Below, one piece after another: positions 19,422 through 29,203 of a stretch of 64,000 nucleotides of DNA. Origin of the DNA: Haloechinothrix aidingensis. GTDB lineage: Bacteria > Actinomycetota > Actinomycetes > Mycobacteriales > Pseudonocardiaceae. Location of the stretch: contig NZ_JACCKD010000008.1 in assembly GCF_013450155.1 (NCBI RefSeq), positions 62,001-126,000 on the forward strand, given 5' to 3'. The notes below the pieces were generated by a model. That model was not told the DNA's origin, did not search any database, and worked only from the letters and a program-made list of their open reading frames with translations. Numbering within the stretch: position 1 is the first letter of the stretch; each line of letters opens with the position of its first letter. A program made the position numbers and the translations under genes.

Positions 19422-21059
19422 GTGAGTACAGGCCCCCTGATCGTGCAGTCGGACAAGACCGTCCTGCTCGAAGTCGACCACCCGCAAGCCGACGACGCGC
19501 GGTTGACGATCGCCCCGTACGCCGAGCTGGAACGGGCGCCGGAACACGTGCACACCTACCGGGTGACGCCGCTGGCGCTGTGGAACGCCAGGGCGGCAGG
19601 GCACGATGCCGAGCAGGTCGTGGACGCGCTGACCACCTACTCGCGGTTCCCCGTTCCGCAGCCGCTGCTAATCGACATCGTGGACACGATGGGCCGGTAC
19701 GGCCGGTTGACGCTGAGCAACAGCCCGGTGCACGGGCTCGTGCTCACCACGACCGATCGCGCGGTGTTCGAGGAGGTGCTGCGCAACAAGAAGATCGCAC
19801 CGATGATCGGGCAGCGCGTCGACGACGACACGGTCACGGTGCACCCGTCCGAGCGGGGGCGGCTCAAGCAGGCACTGCTCAAGATCGGGTGGCCCGCCGA
19901 GGACCTCGCCGGCTACGTCGACGGGGAGGCGCACCCGATCGAGCTGGCCGAGAACGGCTGGCAGCTGCGCGAGTACCAGCGCCAGGCCGCGGACGCGTTC
20001 TGGGCCGGTGGCTCCGGCGTGGTGGTGCTGCCCTGCGGGGCGGGCAAGACCCTCGTCGGGATCGCGGCGATGGCGCGGGCGCAGGCGACGACGCTGATCC
20101 TGGTGACCAACACCGTCGCCGGGCGGCAGTGGAAGCGCGAGCTGGTGGCCAGGACGTCGCTGACCGAGGAGGAGATCGGCGAGTACTCCGGCGAGCGCAA
20201 GGAGATCCGCCCGGTCACCATCGCGACCTACCAGGTCGTCACCCGCAAGACCAAGGGCGAGTACAAGCACCTCGAGCTGTTCGACTCCCGCGACTGGGGG
20301 TTGATGATCTACGACGAGGTGCACCTGCTTCCCGCGCCGATGTTCCGGATGACCGCGGACCTGCAGTCGCGCAGGAGGCTGGGCCTGACGGCCACGCTGG
20401 TGCGCGAGGACGGGCACGAGGGGGACGTGTTCTCGCTGATCGGGCCGAAACGCTACGACGTGCCCTGGCGGGACATCGAGCAGCAGGGCTGGATCGCGCC
20501 CGCGGAGTGCATCGAGGTGCGCGGCACGCTCACCGACGAGGAGCGGCTGCACTACGCCACGGCCGAGGCCGAGGAGCGGTACAAGATCTGCTCGACCGCG
20601 CGCACCAAGTCGGGAATCGTGAAGTCCATCGTGGACCACCATCCCGACGAGCCCGCGCTGGTGATCGGGGCGTACCTGGAACAGCTGGAGCACCTCGCGA
20701 GTACGCTGGACGCACCGATCGTGCAGGGTTCGACGTCGAACAAGGAGCGGGAGAAGCTGTTCGAGGCGTTCCGCAACGGCGAGATCAGCACGCTGGTGGT
20801 CTCCAAGGTCGCGAACTTCTCCATCGACCTGCCGGAGGCGTCGCTGGCGATCCAGGTCTCCGGCACGTTCGGCTCACGCCAGGAGGAGGCCCAGCGCCTC
20901 GGCAGGCTGCTGCGCCCGAAGGAGGACCAGCGGCAGGCGCACTTCTACTCGGTGGTCGCCCGCGACACCATCGACACCGACTACGCGGCCCACCGCCAGC
21001 GCTTCCTCGCCGAGCAGGGCTACGCCTACCGCATCCTCGACGCCGAAGCCTTCCAGTAA
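19422..21059 (+). CDS. XPB/ERCC3-type DNA repair helicase
   Basis: The 545-residue SF2 helicase has a distinctive N-terminal domain, Walker A (CGAGKT, about residue 205), the DEVH box (MIYDEVHLLPAP, about 300), GLTATLVREDG (motif III region) and the late motif VVSKVANFSIDLPEASLAIQ with QEEAQRLGRLLRP (motifs V-VI). This is the bacterial XPB, homologous to Rv0861c, used in transcription-coupled or other DNA repair. The GTG start at 19422 follows AAAGGGGGG. The tail YRILDAEAFQ matches family ends. Confidence 0.95.
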   Translation: MSTGPLIVQSDKTVLLEVDHPQADDARLTIAPYAELERAPEHVHTYRVTPLALWNARAAGHDAEQVVDALTTYSRFPVPQPLLIDIVDTMGRYGRLTLSNSPVHGLVLTTTDRAVFEEVLRNKKIAPMIGQRVDDDTVTVHPSERGRLKQALLKIGWPAEDLAGYVDGEAHPIELAENGWQLREYQRQAADAFWAGGSGVVVLPCGAGKTLVGIAAMARAQATTLILVTNTVAGRQWKRELVARTSLTEEEIGEYSGERKEIRPVTIATYQVVTRKTKGEYKHLELFDSRDWGLMIYDEVHLLPAPMFRMTADLQSRRRLGLTATLVREDGHEGDVFSLIGPKRYDVPWRDIEQQGWIAPAECIEVRGTLTDEERLHYATAEAEERYKICSTARTKSGIVKSIVDHHPDEPALVIGAYLEQLEHLASTLDAPIVQGSTSNKEREKLFEAFRNGEISTLVVSKVANFSIDLPEASLAIQVSGTFGSRQEEAQRLGRLLRPKEDQRQAHFYSVVARDTIDTDYAAHRQRFLAEQGYAYRILDAEAFQ

Positions 21060-21097
21060 CCCCCGCCCCGGCCCTGCGACCGGGACCCGTGCCCCAC

Positions 21098-21208
21098 CGT
21101 GTCGGCCGTGCGAGCACCGTGTGTCTGGCGTGCGGACATGCTGTGTTTGGCGTGCGGACATGCTGTGTCAGGTGTGTCGGCACGGTGTGTTGGGCGCGCG
21201 AGTGCTCG
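21098..21208 (+). repeat. 22-bp-period tandem repeat, type B, locus 1
   Basis: Five degenerate head-to-tail units of about 22 bp follow the helicase gene. The best two are TGTGTCTGGCGTGCGGACAT and TGTGTTTGGCGTGCGGACAT, each followed by GC; others diverge (TGTGTCAGGTGTGTCGGCAC, TGTGTTGGGCGCGCGAGTGC). The same unit recurs at 22001-22065 and inverted at 25617-25700. There are no unique spacers, so it is not CRISPR. Confidence 0.85.
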
Positions 21209-21333
21209 CACCCAGCGGGGTGTTTCGAGGACGAATGACCCAGCGACAGGGAACCTTGTACCCCAGTGCTCCTCCTGCCTCCCCGCGCAGACTGAAGGCA
21301 CCATGCCAGTCGCACGAGGACAAGGAGGACATC

Positions 21334-21945
21334 ATGTCCGTGACCCAGGAACCGCGGGTCGACGCAACCATGCAGGTGGCCCCGAAACAAGCGGCCGAGA
21401 CCGCGTCAGAGCACGGGTCGGTGATGACGACGACGGCCAGCAAGATCGCCGCCGTGCTGCGCATCGCCATGGGACTGGTCTTCCTCTGGGCGTTTCTCGA
21501 CAAGCTCTTCGGTCTCGGATACGCGACGGCCTCGGAAAGCGCGTGGCTCAATGGCGGGTCGCCGACGGAGGGATACCTCAGCGGCGTCGACGTAGGACCC
21601 TTCGCCGCGACGATGAACTCGCTGGCGGGTGCCGCGTGGGCTGACTGGTTGTTCATGGCCGGGCTGCTCGGCATCGGTGCCGCGCTGCTCCTCGGCGTGG
21701 GATTGCGTGTCTCGGCGGCAGCGGGAACGGTCATGCTGATGTTGATGTGGTTGGCCGCGTGGCCGTTGGCCCGGTTCACCGAGGCCGGGGAGCTGACGAG
21801 GTCGACCAACCCGATCATCGAGGATCACCTCATCTACGCCCTGGTGCTGATCCTGCTGGCAGCCGTGTACGCGGGTAACACGTGGGGACTCGGCCGCAGG
21901 TGGGCCGGAGTCGGCTTCGTCCGGCACAACCACTGGCTTCGCTGA
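21334..21945 (+). CDS. DoxX-family membrane protein
   Basis: The 203-residue protein has about four transmembrane helices, with the conserved region VLRIAMGLVFLWAFLDKLFG and later LIYALVLILLAAVYAGNTWG. DoxX proteins are small quinone-linked or redox membrane proteins of mostly unknown role. The ATG at 21334 has an AAGGAGGAC ribosome site; longer upstream frames run through the repeat and are rejected. Its stop codon TGA sits exactly in the loop of a perfect 8-bp hairpin (GGCTTCGC-TGA-GCGAAGCC). Confidence 0.88.
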   Translation: MSVTQEPRVDATMQVAPKQAAETASEHGSVMTTTASKIAAVLRIAMGLVFLWAFLDKLFGLGYATASESAWLNGGSPTEGYLSGVDVGPFAATMNSLAGAAWADWLFMAGLLGIGAALLLGVGLRVSAAAGTVMLMLMWLAAWPLARFTEAGELTRSTNPIIEDHLIYALVLILLAAVYAGNTWGLGRRWAGVGFVRHNHWLR

Positions 21946-21953
21946 GCGAAGCC
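21935..21953 (+). other. perfect hairpin with the DoxX stop codon in its loop
   Basis: GGCTTCGC (21935-21942), TGA loop, GCGAAGCC (21946-21953). The stop codon of the DoxX gene is the loop. It may reflect terminator function or chance codon use. Confidence 0.6.
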
Positions 21954-21966
21954 GCCTGCTGGCCGA

Positions 21967-22003
21967 CGTACGCCCGATGCCTCTTCGACGCATCGGGCGT
22001 ACG
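21967..22003. terminator. strong hairpin terminator after DoxX
   Basis: A perfect 14-bp stem (21967-21980 with 21990-22003) and nine-base loop lies 21 bases after the DoxX stop and before the next type B repeat. The arms read CGTACGCCCGATGC and its complement. Confidence 0.82.
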
Positions 22004-22065
22004 GGCATGTCGTGTCTGGCGTGCTGGCATGCCGTGTTGGGCGGACGGACATCCCGTGTTGCGTG
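22001..22065 (+). repeat. type B repeat, locus 2
   Basis: About three units: CGTGTCTGGCGTGCTGGCAT, then CGTGTTGGGCGGACGGACAT, then a shorter CGTGTTGCGTGACC. Same family as locus 1, again directly downstream of a gene end. Confidence 0.75.
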
Positions 22066-22174
22066 ACCAGGTGGCACACCGACCTCCGTTGCGGTGACGC
22101 TCGCGCGGCGCACCACATCGGCGACTCCTGCGGGTCTAGGTTGGCCCGCGAGTACACCGACGGAGGGGCACGAG

Positions 22175-23065
22175 ATGGGCCTGCCTGATTCCACCGCCCG
22201 GGCGCGCGAGCTGGGCGCCGAGCTGCGCCACGCCCGGGAAACGATCGGGCTCAGCGGCGTCGAGATGGCACGCAGGCTGGGCTGGTCGCACAGCAAGGTC
22301 TCGCGCATGGAGAGCGGCCAACGCAGCGCGTCCGAAGTAGACACGGCGATCTACCTGAGCAGCTGCGGCGTGGCACGTGCGGAGCTGGAGCGGCTGCTGG
22401 AGCTGGCACGCCAGGCCGACGACGGCTACTGGGTGCGCCCGCACGGTCAGGCCTTACCGGACGAGCTGCGCTCACTGGTGATCCAGGAGAGCACGGCAAC
22501 ATCCATCACCAGCTTCGAGCTCTCCCGGATCAACGGGCTGCTGCAGACCGAGGAGTACGCACGAGCGCTGCTGTACGACTCGCCGCTGGAGTCCCTGGAC
22601 GACATCGAGCTGCGGGTGGAGGCGAGGATGGCGCGACAGAGCCTGCTACGCCGCTACCGCCCACCCCGACTGCTGTTCTATGTGCACGAGCAGGCGCTGC
22701 GGCTGCCGGTGGGCGGAGCACGAGTGATGCACGAGCAGGTGCTACAGCTCGTCTTCACTACCTCGCTCTCGCACTGCTCCGTCCGGGTGGTGCCCACGGC
22801 CGCCGGCGCGCATCCCGGGCTTGCCGGCCCGTTCTTCCTGATGCGGTACGACGAACATCAGCCGGTGGTGTACGTGGAGAACGAGACCGCCAGTGTGTTT
22901 CTCGAGACCCCGGAGGACATATCCACCTACCGGAGGATCCTCGCGCGCCTCGCCGAGGTCGCCCTGGATGAGGGACAATCCAGGGAGTGGCTTGCCGAGC
23001 TGGCAAGCGAGTACGACCGAGCGGAGGATGGATCGCGATGCGTGCCCGCGAGCACACCGGTCTGA
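22175..23065 (+). CDS. XRE-family regulator with DUF5753 (Scr1-type)
   Basis: The 296-residue protein has an N-terminal XRE helix-turn-helix (GVEMARRLGWSHSKVSRMES) and a C-terminal DUF5753 region (EYARALLYDSPL...RMARQSLLRR...HEQALRLPVGG). Hundreds of such pairs with DUF397 exist in actinobacteria and control morphology and other traits. The ATG at 22175 has a CGGAGGGG ribosome site. It overlaps the DUF397 gene start by 28 bases, so they are co-translated. Confidence 0.92.
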   Translation: MGLPDSTARARELGAELRHARETIGLSGVEMARRLGWSHSKVSRMESGQRSASEVDTAIYLSSCGVARAELERLLELARQADDGYWVRPHGQALPDELRSLVIQESTATSITSFELSRINGLLQTEEYARALLYDSPLESLDDIELRVEARMARQSLLRRYRPPRLLFYVHEQALRLPVGGARVMHEQVLQLVFTTSLSHCSVRVVPTAAGAHPGLAGPFFLMRYDEHQPVVYVENETASVFLETPEDISTYRRILARLAEVALDEGQSREWLAELASEYDRAEDGSRCVPASTPV

Positions 23066-23274
23066 CCTGGCGGAAGAGCAGCTTCAGCGGCACCAACGGA
23101 GGTTGCGTCGAAGTCGCCTGGCGCACCAGCAGCTACAGCGGCGGCAATGGTGACTGTGTGGAGGTCGCCTTGCACCCGGCCACGGTGGCCGTGCGCGACT
23201 CCAAGGACCCGGCCGGCGGGCACCTGCACGCGCCCGCCGACGCGTGGCGCGCCTTCCTGACCGCCCTGAACTAG
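23038..23274 (+). CDS. DUF397 protein, with duplicated core
   Basis: The 78-residue protein is the usual partner of the XRE regulator. It has the DUF397 core WRKSSFSGTNGGCVEVAW followed at once by a second copy, WRTSSYSGGNGDCVEVAL, then VRDSKDP and WRAFLTALN. Most DUF397 proteins have one WRKSS-NCVEVA motif, or two in longer forms. Its start overlaps the regulator's 3' end. Confidence 0.9.
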   Translation: MRAREHTGLTWRKSSFSGTNGGCVEVAWRTSSYSGGNGDCVEVALHPATVAVRDSKDPAGGHLHAPADAWRAFLTALN

Positions 23275-23284
23275 CGACCGGCGA

Positions 23285-23344
23285 GGGAGCCGAAGGTGAC
23301 CTCGGTTCCTTAGAAGGAGCCAAACGTGACATTCGGCTCCCACC
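23285..23344 (+). repeat. type A repeat, copy 1 (60-bp tandem palindrome pair)
   Basis: GGGAGCCGAAGGTGAC begins the first half and GGAGCCAAACGTGACATTCG the second; each half is an imperfect palindrome with arms GGAGCCGAA / TTCGGCTCC around a GTGAC centre. It lies between the DUF397 stop and the DUF72 start. Confidence 0.9.
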
Positions 23345-23366
23345 TACGGAAGCGGTAACCAAGGGG

Positions 23367-24263
23367 GTGATCGCCGTTTCGGAGATCAGGATCGGTACGT
23401 CCGGTTGGCAGTATGCCGAGTGGCGACGCGGCAGCTTTTACCCGCAGGGGCTGGTGCAGCGCCGCGAGCTGGAGTACCTGGCCGGGCAGCTCGGCACGGT
23501 GGAGATCAACGGTACGTTCTACTCCCTGCAGCGCCCGGAGTCGTTCCGTACCTGGTTCGAGCAGACCCCCGAGGACTTCCTGTTCGCCCTCAAGGGTGGC
23601 CGCTTCATCACGCACATGAAACAGCTCCGCAACGTGGAGTCCGCGCTGGCGAACTACTTCGCCAGCGGCCCCCTGGCACTGGGCGCGAAGCTGGGGCCGA
23701 TCGTCTGGCAGCTACCGCCGAGGATGCGTTTCGACGCCGACCGGCTGGCCGGGTTCTTCGGCCAGCTGCCGCGCACCACCGGCGAGGCCGCCGAGGTCGC
23801 CAAGAGCCACGACGACAAGGTCAAGGGCGAGCCGCACACCTCAGCCGACGCCGACCGTCCACTGCGGCACGCGCTGGAGGTGCGCCACCCCAGCTTCGCC
23901 ACGGCCGAGTGCGTCGAGCTGCTGCGCGAGCACGGCATCGGCCTGGTCGTCGCCGACTCGGCCGGGCAGTTCCCCCGCCTGGACGATGTCACGGCCGACT
24001 TCGTCTACATCCGGCTGCACGGCGAACGCGAGCTCTACGCGGGCGGCTACACCGACGAGGCGCTGCGCGAATGGGCCCGGCTGATCGAGGCGTGGGCCTC
24101 GGGCGCGAGCCCCCGCACCGAGCACACCGTGGCAGGCGAGGCCGCGGAGCGCCCGCGCGACGTTTACCTGTACTTCGACAACGACGAGGCCGGGTACGCC
24201 CCGCACGACGCCACCCGGCTGGCCTCGCTGGTGCACACCACCCGGGCAACCTCGGGATCGTGA
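23367..24263 (+). CDS. DUF72 family protein
   Basis: The 298-residue protein is a DUF72 TIM-barrel-like member: EIRIGTSGWQYAEWRRGSFY, then TVEINGTFYSLQRPESF and FVYIRLHGERELYAGGYTDE. It is widespread, with unknown biochemical role. The GTG at 23367 follows AAGGGG; a longer reading from 23244 would translate the type A repeat and is rejected. The family often sits near DNA-repair or redox genes, but context here gives no clue. Confidence 0.88.
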   Translation: MIAVSEIRIGTSGWQYAEWRRGSFYPQGLVQRRELEYLAGQLGTVEINGTFYSLQRPESFRTWFEQTPEDFLFALKGGRFITHMKQLRNVESALANYFASGPLALGAKLGPIVWQLPPRMRFDADRLAGFFGQLPRTTGEAAEVAKSHDDKVKGEPHTSADADRPLRHALEVRHPSFATAECVELLREHGIGLVVADSAGQFPRLDDVTADFVYIRLHGERELYAGGYTDEALREWARLIEAWASGASPRTEHTVAGEAAERPRDVYLYFDNDEAGYAPHDATRLASLVHTTRATSGS

Positions 24264-24367
24264 GGCGAAACGGTCGCCATGGCGACCCGAAGTCCACACG
24301 GCAGGTCGGTGTCCACAGATTGCGCACGACGTCGCCCGCATGACCGCCGGGGTGCTTCCCTGCGACC

Positions 24368-25255
24368 ATGACGTTCCTCCATTCCCAGCACGGGGTCGTG
24401 ACGCTCCGGCAGGCGCTGACGGTGATGTCCCGCGGCGAGGTCCGCGCCCGGCTCCGCTCGGGGCGCTGGCAACGACCACACCGCGGTGTCCTGGTCACGC
24501 ACAACGGCCCGCTGAGTCCCGAGCAAGAGACGTGGGTCTGCCTGCTGGCGGCACCACCGGGGTCCGCGCTCGCCGGTCCCACCGCCGCAGCGATCGACGG
24601 CCTGCGCGGGTTCGCCTCGGCGGCGACGTGGATCGCCATCCCCGCCGCGCAGCGCAAGCTCCAGCGTGACGGCGTGCTGGCGATCCGGACCCGCCACCTG
24701 GGCCCCGAGGACGTCCATCCCCGGCGCACGCCCCGGCGCACCCGCATCGAACGCAGCGTGCTGGACATGGGCAGCCGGGCAGCCGTACCGAGCGCCGCCC
24801 GCGCCCCCGTGCTCGCCGCCGTGCAGCAACGCGTCACCACCCCGCACCGGCTGCTCGGCGCGCTCACCCGTCTCGGCCATAGAGTCCACCACGCTGTACT
24901 CCTCGAAACGATCCACGATGCCGGTGGCGGTGTGCACTCACTGCCCGAGCGGGAGTTCGACCGGATCACACGCCGACGCGGCCTCCCACCCCCGACACGG
25001 CAGCGCGCCGTGCGGCGCCCGGGCGGGCACTACTACCTCGACTCCGACTGGGAGGAGTTCGACCTGTCCGTGGAGATACACGGCCTCCCGCACCTCGAAG
25101 TCTGCAACTGGAACTCCGATCTCGACCGGCACAACGAGCTGACCATCGACGGCAGGCGGCTGCTGCAGTTCACTTCGTACGCCGTCCGCCACCAGGCGGC
25201 CCGGGTCGGCGAGCAGGTGGAACGTGGACTCCGGCGCGGTGGGTGGCGACCCTAG
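24368..25255 (+). CDS. AbiEi-like / DUF559 endonuclease-domain protein
   Basis: The 295-residue protein begins with an AbiEi-antitoxin-like winged domain (HGVVTLRQALTVMSRGEVRARL...WQRPHRGVLV) and ends with a DUF559/Vsr-type restriction-endonuclease-like segment: DSDWEEFDLSVEIHGLPH, then DLDRHNELTIDGRRLLQFT. Such two-domain proteins are common in actinobacteria, often as solitary genes, and are proposed to act in nucleic-acid or toxin-antitoxin functions. No AbiEii nucleotidyltransferase toxin is adjacent. Function is inferred from domains only. Confidence 0.8.
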   Translation: MTFLHSQHGVVTLRQALTVMSRGEVRARLRSGRWQRPHRGVLVTHNGPLSPEQETWVCLLAAPPGSALAGPTAAAIDGLRGFASAATWIAIPAAQRKLQRDGVLAIRTRHLGPEDVHPRRTPRRTRIERSVLDMGSRAAVPSAARAPVLAAVQQRVTTPHRLLGALTRLGHRVHHAVLLETIHDAGGGVHSLPEREFDRITRRRGLPPPTRQRAVRRPGGHYYLDSDWEEFDLSVEIHGLPHLEVCNWNSDLDRHNELTIDGRRLLQFTSYAVRHQAARVGEQVERGLRRGGWRP

Positions 25256-25382
25256 CCCCCGCGTTTGTGAGACGTCAGGGTCGTCATCACGACCGCGATG
25301 CCACACGATCCGGGGGACAACCAGGGCCGATCTCGGGATCTTCCCTGATGCGCACCGGCCCGACGTCGTGGAGCATGGAAGC

Positions 25383-25604
25383 ATGACGAACAACGACTTC
25401 AACCCCCAGAATCTCAAGCGCATCCGCCGCAGCAAGAGCAACAGGATGATCGCGGGAGTCTGTGGTGGCATCGCGGACTACTTCGGCATCGAGGCCATCA
25501 TCGTGCGTATCGTGCTTGTCGCGACAGCGCTGATCGCCCTCGGCGCCCCGCTCGTGCTCTACGCCATCGGCTGGCTGCTGATCCCCGAGGAAGAGACGAT
25601 TTGA
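25383..25604 (+). CDS. PspC-domain membrane protein
   Basis: The 73-residue protein is a PspC domain: KRIRRSKSNRMIAGVCGGIA, DYFG, then a hydrophobic helix ending LYAIGWLLIPEEE. PspC proteins are linked to phage-shock or envelope stress response. The ATG at 25383 follows GGAAGC. No other psp genes are near. Confidence 0.9.
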   Translation: MTNNDFNPQNLKRIRRSKSNRMIAGVCGGIADYFGIEAIIVRIVLVATALIALGAPLVLYAIGWLLIPEEETI

Positions 25605-25616
25605 TTTAGACGGAAG

Positions 25617-25700
25617 GCCCACGTCGGGGTGTCCGCCCGCCCAACGCGGCATGCCGGCAGGGCCGACATGGGGTGTCCACATGCCTGACACGGCATGAGA
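25617..25700 (-). repeat. type B repeat, locus 3 (inverted)
   Basis: Read on the minus strand the units are CGTGTCAGGCATGTGGACAC, CATGTCGGCCCTGCCGGCAT and CGCGTTGGGCGGGCGGACAC, the same 22-bp family as loci 1 and 2. It lies between the PspC gene and the groEL terminator, downstream of both genes. Confidence 0.78.
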
Positions 25701-25733
25701 AAGGGCCCGGCCGCCGAAGCGAACCGGGCCCTT
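25701..25733. terminator. groEL terminator
   Basis: A perfect 10-bp stem (AAGGGCCCGG, 25701-25710, with 25724-25733) lies just after the groEL stop on the minus strand. Confidence 0.82.
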
Positions 25734-25749
25734 CCAGACTTCTGGGGGA

Positions 25750-27697
<1,948 letters not shown>

Positions 27698-27724
27698 CTA
27701 GCACTCGACGGTGTCGAGTGCCAA
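27698..27724 (-). promoter_or_regulatory. CIRCE operator 1 (HrcA)
   Basis: CTAGCACTC, nine bases, GAGTGCCAA matches the HrcA target TTAGCACTC-N9-GAGTGCTAA with few mismatches. Distal operator in the read-out on the minus strand, near the predicted transcription start. Confidence 0.9.
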
Positions 27725-27732
27725 CTACGTGT

Positions 27733-27759
27733 TTAGCACTCTCGCGGTGAGAGTGCAAG
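27733..27759 (-). promoter_or_regulatory. CIRCE operator 2 and groEL promoter
   Basis: TTAGCACTC, nine bases, GAGTGCAAG. On the minus strand, TTGCAC and TAAACA lie 17 bases apart around this element, a plausible vegetative promoter whose spacer is the CIRCE site, so HrcA binding would block RNA polymerase. Confidence 0.88.
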
Positions 27760-27783
27760 CTGCACTGGTCAGGGTACTAGACG

Positions 27784-29139
27784 TCACAGCGCGACAATCA
27801 GCAGCACGATCACCACGACCACGAGGACCGCGATCACTCCGGCAAGCACCGGGACCAACCAGCGATCACGCCCGCCCGCTCCGGACCCGTCGAAGGCCGC
27901 ACCCGCGGCCGGTTCGGGCGGGCGCAGCCGCACCGGGTCACCGAACGGACCGGCGGGCGGCTGGGGACCGGGGGCAGGCGGTGTGCCGTAGGGCGGCGCC
28001 GGAGGCGGTCCGTACCCCTGCTGCGCCTGCGGAGCGGGGCCGTACGGCCGGCGCCACGGGCCGTACGGCTGCGGCTGCGCGGCGGGAGGCGTCCCGGCAG
28101 GGTGGGTCCCGGCCGGGGAGCCCGCCGGTGGCTGCCCAGCGGCGGACCCAGCGGCGGACCCAGCGGCAGACCCAGCAGCGGGTCCGGTACCCCCGGCAGG
28201 CCCGGTGGCGGGCGCCTGCTCCGCCTGCTGGCCGGTGGCACGGTTGCCCGAACCGGCCGCGGGTGCCGCGCTCGACGGGTCCGGTGCCGGGAGGGCTCGC
28301 CGGGCCGCGGCGACGAGCTCGGCGCAGCTCGCGTAACGCCCACCCGGCTGCTTGGCCATCCCCGTCGCGAGCACGGCGTCCAGCGCGTGCGGCAGAGCCG
28401 GCGACCGGCCCCCCGACACCTCGGTGGCCGCGGGAGGCTCCATCGTGAGGTGTCCCTTGATCACCGTGGGGACGTCTCCCTGGAAGGGTGGCCGTCCGGT
28501 CAGGCAGGTGAACAGCACGCACGCGAGCGCGTACTGGTCGGTGCGCCCGTCGAGCGGCTCGCCCCGCAGGTGCTCCGGCGCGGCATAGGTCGGCGAGCCG
28601 AGGAAGTCACCTTCCCTTGTGCGGTGCCCCGTCGCGCCCCTGCGGGTCAGCCCGAAGTCCGCGACATAGACGTGCTCGCGTCCCGACCCGGTCGTGGTGA
28701 CCAGCGCGTTGGCCGGTTTGACGTCCAGGTGCACCAGGCCCCGCTTGTGCAGGGTGTCCAACGCGTCGGCCACCTGCTCGAGCAGGTCCAGCGCGTGACG
28801 CGGGTCGAGCGGGCCACCGGAGATGCGTGCCGCGATGTCCGACCCGTCCACCAGCCGCATCGCGATGTAGTGCATCCCGTCGACCTCGCCGAAGTCGTAG
28901 ATCGGGACGATGTTGGGGTGGTCGATCGCCGAGGTGTTGCGCGCCTCGTCGACGAACCGCTCGCGGAACTCCGCGTCGGCTCCGAGATGCTCACCGATGA
29001 CCTTCAGCGCCACCTTCCTGCCGAGGCGCACGTCGGTGGCGCGGTACATCACGCTCATCCCGCCCTGACCGAGCACCGCGTTGATCTGGTAGTTGCCCAG
29101 CTTGCGCCCTATGAGATCGTCCCCATGCTCGTCCGACAC
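27784..29139 (-). CDS. Ser/Thr protein kinase, membrane-anchored
   Basis: The 451-residue kinase has an N-terminal Hanks-type domain (residues about 14-265): glycine loop GQGGMSVMY, catalytic lysine in VALKVI, HLDVKPANAL catalytic loop (HLD variant of HRD), DFGLTRRG, and the APE region SPTYAAPEH. A long Pro/Gly/Ala-rich linker follows with a repeat of AGSAAGSAAG, then one C-terminal transmembrane helix and almost nothing outside. There are no PASTA repeats. The upstream AIM24 gene on the same strand ends 64 bases before it. Confidence 0.93.
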   Translation of the reverse strand: MSDEHGDDLIGRKLGNYQINAVLGQGGMSVMYRATDVRLGRKVALKVIGEHLGADAEFRERFVDEARNTSAIDHPNIVPIYDFGEVDGMHYIAMRLVDGSDIAARISGGPLDPRHALDLLEQVADALDTLHKRGLVHLDVKPANALVTTTGSGREHVYVADFGLTRRGATGHRTREGDFLGSPTYAAPEHLRGEPLDGRTDQYALACVLFTCLTGRPPFQGDVPTVIKGHLTMEPPAATEVSGGRSPALPHALDAVLATGMAKQPGGRYASCAELVAAARRALPAPDPSSAAPAAGSGNRATGQQAEQAPATGPAGGTGPAAGSAAGSAAGSAAGQPPAGSPAGTHPAGTPPAAQPQPYGPWRRPYGPAPQAQQGYGPPPAPPYGTPPAPGPQPPAGPFGDPVRLRPPEPAAGAAFDGSGAGGRDRWLVPVLAGVIAVLVVVVIVLLIVAL

Positions 29140-29203
29140 GCATGGCAGCCTAGTCGCTCCCGTCCGGAGCGACCGATCGGCGGCCGGTCGGTCGCGGTCG
29201 GGG

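Noticed and set aside
21098..21208. Possible CRISPR array
   Set aside because: The units run directly into each other without unique spacers and diverge from each other; no cas gene is present.
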